DNA of 64,000 bases from NCBI RefSeq assembly GCF_021730395.1, contig NC_069371.1, positions 50,540,001 to 50,604,000 on the forward strand, written 5' to 3'. How positions within the stretch are numbered: the first letter of the stretch is position 1; each line of letters begins with the position of its first letter. This stretch comes from Mercenaria mercenaria (taxonomy: Eukaryota; Mollusca; Bivalvia; Venerida; Veneridae). The notes under the pieces are model-generated. The model saw only the letters and a list, made by a program, of their open reading frames with translations, searched no databases and was not told where the DNA came from. Of this stretch, positions 56,996 through 64,000 are shown piece by piece. The position numbers were made by a program, and so were the translations under genes.

Positions 56996-57324
56996 ATAAC
57001 AACTGGATGTTAGCAAATCGTTTAGTGAGTTCGAATCTCATACGGGTTTTTTTTTCAGTATTTCTTTTTCCTTTTCGTTTTCATTTTTGTTCCCATATTT
57101 TCGTTTCTTACTTTATTGTTGGTATTTGCATATATGTCTTTATATAACATAACATTATGTTATGTTCATTATTAGCTTAAATGCATGTATTTATTTAATA
57201 TCATCTTTGATATGATACTAAAACTTTCTCATATCTGCTTTAGATATTGCTCTGTCGTGTTGTCACAGAGCACATGAAGGGATCTAAATTTTTTATACAA
57301 AAATAAATAAAAATTAAATGTCGA

Positions 57325-57396
57325 TACTGAGTTTCGAACCCACACGGAAAAAGAGCTGTTTAACATGCTTTACCTCTGAGCTAATTTGCAGCTGGT
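57325..57396 (-). repeat. tRNA-like sequence or SINE head
   Basis: The minus strand reads 'attagctcagaggtaaagca' (A-box-like) and, about 30 bases on, 'gtgggttcgaaactcagt' (B-box-like). Spacing fits a tRNA, but the stem ends do not pair convincingly, so a degenerate tRNA or SINE head is likelier than a working gene. Confidence 0.4.
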
Positions 57397-58250
57397 ACTA
57401 AAACTTGAAATATTTAGATTTTAACATGTTAGAAAAATGTTGAATTCCCTATGTTCCATTTTAGTCTATTTATGGTCATGTTTGTAAACATCAAGTTGTC
57501 GTTGGGGCAAAGTATATTATTACTACTCCTCGTTTAAATGGGTCAAAAGTGTTGTTGTACTTATGAAATAGACTGACCCGGTTTATAGGTTGGTCAGGGT
57601 TCTTCTACTTAATTTGCGCATAGTATTCGTTTAAAAATCATATCCATCGAAATTATTCTATACAATGCTTCTTCCCCTTCAGTTTTGAACCGCCCATGTT
57701 TACAAACACGTTTGTTTATTTTATGAGGAGTATATATCAGTGTATAAAGTTATAAATTATACCACGGTCGCAAAGGTGTAGCGAGTAATGCTTTGATATG
57801 ACACCGGTACAAAGACATATGATATTAAAGTATTTGACAACAAATGCACATGATAAATGTTCTTTCTTTATGATATAGGTAATATGATAATTTCCTGTGG
57901 CCCAATAAGTTACTAATTAACATGGTAACTTTAAACAACACTAGTAAAAAAATAATCAAAGAATTTAGTACTATACTTGCTTTGAAATATCGCTTAGGAT
58001 GTATCGACCATCACGCTACGGTTATAGAATAACTGATTATACAGTGTCGAACAAATGCTGAAGTAAAATCATTGTACAAAAATGCTGAAAACGTCTCGAT
58101 AGGATTCACTTTTACATTTAATACTTCAATGTATTTTAACATGGAGACATGGTTTTTTTTCTTTTCAACTTAGAATTTGCTACAACCACGGTGATTTGAT
58201 TTGATTTACACAGAATAAAGAAGGGCTCAAAGGAAGTCGTTTTAGCTTTA
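57397..58250. other. Unassigned intergenic DNA
   Basis: No gene or known repeat recognised. Confidence 0.35.
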
Positions 58251-58251
58251 A

Positions 58252-58285
58252 GGGGGGGGGGGGGGGGGGGGGAGGGAGAGAGAGA
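58252..58285 (+). repeat. G21 run and GA tract
   Basis: 21 consecutive G followed by 'agggagagagagagg'. Able to form G-quadruplexes. Confidence 0.9.
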
Positions 58286-58494
58286 GGAACAGATGTAACA
58301 CCTATTGTAAACTTGTACTATTTTTGTTGATATGAAAGACGAAACGGTGCCAAAATAGATCAAGAATTGTTTGTGAACATTGTAGGTGAATTCATATCAA
58401 AGCACGGCCATTAACATTTTTTGAATTAATACGTACAGACAAGAATGTAAATACTTCATATGATTAAGCCATCGAAGCACACACTTTAAACTAA

Positions 58495-58620
58495 GAGGCC
58501 TGTACTGGTTCTTCCCAGGAAAGACGGCTTCGCGTGTACCGGTGCTATACACAGGTCACGTTAAAGAATCAGAGCTAGGCTAAGCTAGCCGGACAGGCCT
58601 GTATCTAAATATTAACCGAT
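58495..58620. repeat. Possible interspersed-repeat fragment
   Basis: 'ctggttcttcccaggaaag' and 'cggtgctatacacaggtcacg' resemble a common clam repeat. There is no second copy in the window to confirm it. Confidence 0.3.
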
Positions 58621-59330
58621 TCGTTTATCAGCAATGTCTCCTTAAAATGACAGATGTCTCCTTAAAATAAATGAGCTACACTTATCCTACATAAGCTTTC
58701 TGGACAAATAAGGAAACAGCGTGTTTTTATCTTAGGTTCCAAATCGGCCTTTATACTACATTTTGTAATATCATGTTTCTAATAAAAAATGATCAAGCAG
58801 AGCATTGTACGTGTGGGTCAGAGTTGAGTATATTATTCTACATCTCTGTATAGCCGATGGAGCTCATTCAACACGGAAATGGCTATTGCAGACCGTCCTA
58901 GTTATAATCATAGCTTTGTCCAGTATAGTGTTAGGAATACCACTCAGTAGTACCATTTTAAGGCCTATTCAGGGTAACGCCCAAAAAATTAGTTGAAAGA
59001 TAGGTAGGCTTTCTACTTTTTTTTATAGAACATCAGAAAAATCATTTTTACATTAAATGTCAGACAGGGGCGAACCTTGATGATTTTGAACTGTACGCCA
59101 GATATGAGCAGCATAGCCACGAACCAAGCAGATATGCTGCGAGTGTGGGGTAGGTGAGGGAGGGGGTCTCCATCTCCCGGCTGATTGGATTTTTGGGACT
59201 TCCCCTTGAAAATGCTGAAAAAAAAAAATTGACAAGAGATGAGTTCTCTTGCTATATTTCAGCGTTGTTTGTCACATTTGTACTAGATATTTCAAAGATA
59301 ATCATTTAAATTCATAGTTTATCACACCGT
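58621..59330. other. Unassigned intergenic DNA
   Basis: Short frames only; none supported. Confidence 0.35.
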
Positions 59331-59340
59331 TCATGCTTAC

Positions 59341-59555
59341 TGGCAGGGATCGTGACAGTGTCTAAAATTGCAACTGGAGCAGCCCGGTATATTTTGAGGA
59401 GTATAGCCAGTTTTCGTATCCTGTGTAACTTTACCATGGAAAGTGTGTGCTTCAATAGCTTGATCGTTCTGGCACGATACTTGGCCCGAAATAGTAATTT
59501 TATCTAAGATCTTAAAGTGTTTAATATTAATTTCGCAGATTTTTCCTTTCATTAC
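59341..59555 (-). CDS. Possible exon of a Cys-rich protein
   Basis: A minus-strand frame of about 71 codons reads MKGKICEINIKHFKILDKIT ... ITISGQVSCQNDQ ... GYTPQNIPGCSSCNFRHCHD and then PCQ. Seven cysteines, six of them in the C-terminal half, suggest an extracellular disulfide-rich module. At its end the strand reads 'ccctgcca|gtaagc', a splice-donor-like site exactly at the end of the open frame, and a T-rich tract precedes it upstream (59,560-59,600), so it may be an internal exon. No signal peptide and no family is recognised. Confidence 0.3.
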
Positions 59556-62500
59556 CTTTAATTACTTCGATACAACGATAAAAAACAAAATGAATTATGA
59601 CTGACTTAGAATGTTGAAAAATCAGAGTTCTGTGAATTCTGTGATGCAATCACCTACCACCATAGGGAGCCAATACGGAATCAACGTATTCACGGTTTAA
59701 AGGGACTGAATTTAGAAATCTGTTTTGTTTGTGCTACTTAAAGTTCACAATTACATTAAAGACCTGTGTCACGTCAGATTAGAATGGACTATAAGAACAT
59801 TTGTATCTAGAGATACTGAACTTTCTTTTTTTTTTCTTTCTTATAATCAGTTTTTTTTTCTTTTCATATCTATTCATTGTTAATAATCATCTTATGTAAA
59901 TAAATTTGTAAATATTGTAAAGGGTGTTGATTTGTTTTGATGGTTACTGTCGCCGGTACGGCCTTTCCTGTCACATAAGACCCGCGCAGGCATATTGTGT
60001 ATCGTCAAAGAGACCTAACAATGTGTTTGTTAGGGTAACTGCATCTAAACTCTTGCCTAATCCACACTTCTACATATGTGAACAAATCGCATATTCGAAC
60101 CATGTGCAAAGCTGGTATTATCATTATTTATTCATTTATTTGTTATTTAATATCCTAATATCCTTTTGAGGCATATGCAAAACTCACACATTAAGGATAT
60201 ACTAGATTTTTGTTGTTATGGTTTTTGAAATCTAATTAAAATCCATGACTTCTACATCCACATTTTGACAGGTTTTTGATAAATGCATCTACCCACACAC
60301 TGCAAATATTTCAAGTTTTCTCACGCGAAACGTGCCTTTTTTCTAGTTAACGTAAACAATATCAAATATTGGCAAACGCAAATTAAAACTGCGTAAATGG
60401 CTAAATGGTATTTTAGTATCGAGATTTGAATATAGATTGATAGGTTTACTTGAATTGCGACCATTAAAATATCTTCAATATCACGCCAAGAGTGACCATT
60501 TACCTACTCGAGACATTGGCTAATCATTTTTGTTCTCTCGCTGCTCTCTTGATTTACCAATAAAACACATGTCATTTGAAACTTGAACAGCAGAGTGAGA
60601 CGGGTGTCCTGTTTGTGTGCAAACAATTTTTCCGACATGCCCAAATTGAGTATATCGAGGTTCAATGAGTATACATAGTGTTATATTGGTATGTTTGTAG
60701 AAAACAAACGCTCGGTTGTTGCCGTAGAGATTTGCATGCACAATAGATTTGTTGGGTACTTTTTCATAATTTCAAATGTAAAATTCGGATTTAGTATACC
60801 TTTTAGATATGGTCTGTAGCCTGTATCCGCTTGTGTCTTTGTATGTTCGAAACCCCGCGTGAGGTGTCTATATTTTAATAAGATTAATTCATGGCTAAAG
60901 TTATGTTCATGGCATTAGTACACTTGCTTTACTTTCATTGTTCAAATGTTTCTACTTAAGTTTATCAATTGGGCATTTTGGTTCTTGTGAGACGTATCTA
61001 TGCGAAGTTTTTTCTACAGAAAACTTTAACCAAGGGATGCCCAATATACACATGTGTAGTCAAGATCATATGACATGGTTGTAAAAACCTTTAAAAGTTC
61101 AATTAAAAATATGCGATATTTGAAATAATTAATATATCATCGACACCAGTTTTTTATGTCCATACTTACTATTCGAGGCCATGTTTGGGGAGAGACATTA
61201 AGGCATGAAAATTAGAAATAGCTGGCCTTCTTTTTTCTATATAAAATTGACAAATTTCAAATGGTTGCAGCACACAGCAGGACCCATTTTAAATGTCTGT
61301 AACTTACATTTTCTTGAAGAATATTGTCAGAGCTGAAACAAAATCAAAAGAAAAATGGGGGTCATGTTTTCAGACAAACAAACTGCAAAATCAGCTAAAA
61401 TGATTCCACAAATTGTAGTAGTGGTGTATGACCTAAGTTTCCATGATAAATGCTGTCATGGTATCATTGCATTATGAAAATATTTCCTAAATGTCAAGGA
61501 TAGATCTGTTTGTGATTTCAGAAACAATTGCAAAGAAAGGAAGGAAAATAGCTCTACAGAGCAAAAAGAAGTACCATTGTTTTCGCGCCAGTTTCCAATA
61601 TAGTGTCTGTATACCTTAATTGTGACCCTTGCGTTGCTTAATGCTGTTGACTCTGGGTGGACCAGTAATAACACTCGAGTTCCGTTATAGTGTATACTTC
61701 AAAGAACCGATTAAATGTCAGTGCAATAAAACAGTCATGTATAGGGAAAGTAAATTTGTCAAACAAATGTATTAGAGAAATACTGGAAAACCTATTACAG
61801 TTCTTATATATCTATTGAAGCGATGCAAATATCAGTTTCTTTTATTTCATGGGTCTTTGGATGAGTCATTTGGTTTGAAAACATGATTATGTCATATACT
61901 GTTATGTAACAGACAAACTATTAAGGGAGTTAGTTTTGATGTTCCCCTACAAAAACTTACAAAAATGATCTGTAGAGGGGCTTCTCTTTTTAATATAAAT
62001 CTATTGGCATGCCCTAATAATTGCATGTATAACAGTTAATATTTACTTCAAATTAAACTAAATACAGTGCTACTTTTTTAAATGGATGTTAGAATGAAAC
62101 TATATAGTACAGAACATATTCAAAAATTGTGAAGCGGTCTATTCATGTACATATAGGTACATTAAAGTATGTTATATAAGATACTTCATGGACCTCAAAT
62201 GTGAATAGCTTGCTTTTATCTTTTGATATCTTATACATGATATACATGAATTCAGTTTTTTTGTATATGTTAAATTCAGTAATATGATATTGTAATTATC
62301 AAAATAAATTGATCTGCCCATTGAATGAGATTTTTTTTAAAAAATTCCGTTTAAGGACATCATAATTGTTTTATCATTTTTATCTAAGCCATGTATTTTG
62401 AGTGTCTATAAAATGTAATTGAATTAATTTTGTGTCAAGGGTTGTATTTTATCAAGGCCATGAATAAACCTTTTGGAAATAGTTCTAGATATATTTGATT

Positions 62501-64000
62501 GAAATAGATAAAACGTAGTTCCCCTTTGGGGCCTCTTTTTTGGTTGATTCAAGCCAACAAATCGTATATGTTATCCTTTCCTGATTCAGAATACTTTATA
62601 CTAGTTAAATACAAACCTCTTTTCACACTCAGCTTTAAAATTCAACATACAGTAAATATCTGATTACGTCCCTTTTAGTATGTATCTTGAGAAATAGGAG
62701 TAGTTTGGGGTAAACTTTGTATATTTGTCAATACCAAATGGTTGTCGGTCTATGTCAGTAATATGTTATCCCTGTTTAGATAATATGAAATAAAATCTAT
62801 CTGTAAAAATATCCTTTGGAAGCAAAGAATGCAACCAAGAAAAATAATAGCAGACTCGGTTTGATTGTCTGTTCATGAGAGGTAACATTACTATGTAGAT
62901 AAATTTCAATTTAAAGGAAAAACTTTTTTTCAAGACAGTTTTACCTCCCCTTTTTAGGAGGTTTTAGGGCAGACAGTCTGAGAGCGTGTCTCCTCTTCTT
63001 GTAGGATTTGGGATCCCTTAAAGTAATTTCATGCAAAATTTGGTGCTTTCTTCACAAACGGGAACATTTTTGCCATTTTTTGTTCCATATCTTATTCGCT
63101 ACTACAGCCGTGAGAGATATTGCACGTATCATGTATACACGGTATCACACCCAATATATGTACATATAGTTTATGTCAAAATCTTTGTAAATAAAGAAAT
63201 CTGTTCGTAAATGTAAATAGTTTATCTTGTTTTCAAACGCTGACTAAATTTAATGTAGAAGTTATAGATCAGTTAATATATTTATTTGACTGTATACATC
63301 TATGATGTCTGTACCAATACCTTGCAAATACAAATTTCCTGATGAAGAGGATATGATCTAAAACAAAAAGAAGACAAATGGATATTTACCTGGATCATCA
63401 TCATTATTATTATCCTTTCTGGGTAAATATTCTTTTAACTGCAAACTGTTTTATGTTATCCATGTTGGCATACAAGTGCGCAGTTACCTACTGACGTATG
63501 TCGTAAATTCATTCACGGTATGTTCACACGAAATGTTTAAGTATGATAATAAATATCTCGACTGTTTTCTGTGTGATCAAACACATTTAACATATGCCTA
63601 AACGGAAGAGAAGAAACAAATATGGTTGTAAACAAGTAGTTGTTTGCATGTTTGTAAGGGTAAATTTCACTGCTTTATTCAGAACACAATTATTCCAAAA
63701 AATTATGTACAGTCTGCAATACGTATATGTATACATGTATTTCTTGTGTTTATAGAAGTGTAACAAAGCACAATATATTCTCATAAGGATACCAAATGTC
63801 TGCTGAAGAACTGTTTTCCCAACATAAAACAAATGTTGTTCAATATAAAGAACAGGGCTTGACAATGGGAATATATTTCAAAGAAAATCCGAAACAGAAT
63901 AATTTACTTAAAATTCAGGCTACATACTGATGTTATCACACAAAATATGAAATAAGGCATTGCCTCAATCGGGAATTGATACGACTTCAACTCATCCCAA
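59556..64000. other. Unassigned terminal 4.4 kb
   Basis: No gene supported. Short frames at 59924-60169 (+), 60520-60741 (-), 61456-61674 (-) and 63587-63865 (-) show no recognised family. 63960-63980 'gcattgcctcaatcggga' resembles 24488-24506 and may be the edge of a repeat running out of the window. An AATAAA lies at 63189. Confidence 0.35.

Overview
The window looks like a bivalve mollusc genome, most likely a heterodont (venerid-type) clam. The clues are AT-rich intergenic DNA, intron-type splice signals, a TRIM/NHL-type beta-propeller gene duplicated in tandem, and several repeat families typical of clams: the 'tgacctagtttttgaccc' satellite, the palindromic 'gagccgcgccatgagaaaacc' MITE, and a tRNA-derived SINE ending in 'ggcgtaaaacccaaaaac'. 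This assignment rests on recalled repeat families, not on a search.

Layout. 0-7.3 kb holds two tandem copies of a minus-strand beta-propeller gene with their upstream DNA. One copy carries a ~144-bp satellite/Helitron-like insertion and the other a 44-bp minisatellite. 7.5-10 kb holds a LINE ORF1 relic, a long-TIR foldback and a CCCATGGG-rich palindromic element. 10,980-19,300 is a full-length Ty3/gypsy LTR retrotransposon with near-identical LTRs, flanked by TTGT. 19.5-21.3 kb is a foldback element filled with a ~20-bp CGATAACG-type minisatellite. 21.3-27 kb is mostly unassigned, with SINE and MITE pieces and A-rich tracts. 27.5-33.5 kb has an abnormal density of homopolymer runs and looks poorly resolved. 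34.8-38.5 kb is a piggyBac-like MITE nested in a pogo/Tigger-like element, with a near-exact 1,634-bp tandem duplication. 39-45 kb has exon-like cassettes (two of them homologous), a promoter-like patch, a 934-bp insertion and a SINE with clear target duplications. 45.24-49.61 kb is a Mutator-like element with ~510-bp TIRs and a decayed transposase, itself invaded by MITEs and SINEs. 50-64 kb is mainly intergenic, with MITE copies, a second CCCATGGG element and one possible Cys-rich exon.

How it works together. The only convincing host genes are the two beta-propeller copies. They resemble the C-terminal NHL-like module of the expanded bivalve TRIM-like family, which is linked to ubiquitin signalling and immunity. 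Each may be the last exon of a larger gene, because both copies keep an AG two bases before the first ATG. The rest records repeated waves of transposon insertion, nesting and unequal recombination. The most interesting signals are CTCF-type motifs in both LTRs of the young LTR element, that element's zinc-finger/coiled-coil extension behind integrase, the MITE-mediated 1.6-kb duplication, and the long-TIR Mutator element.
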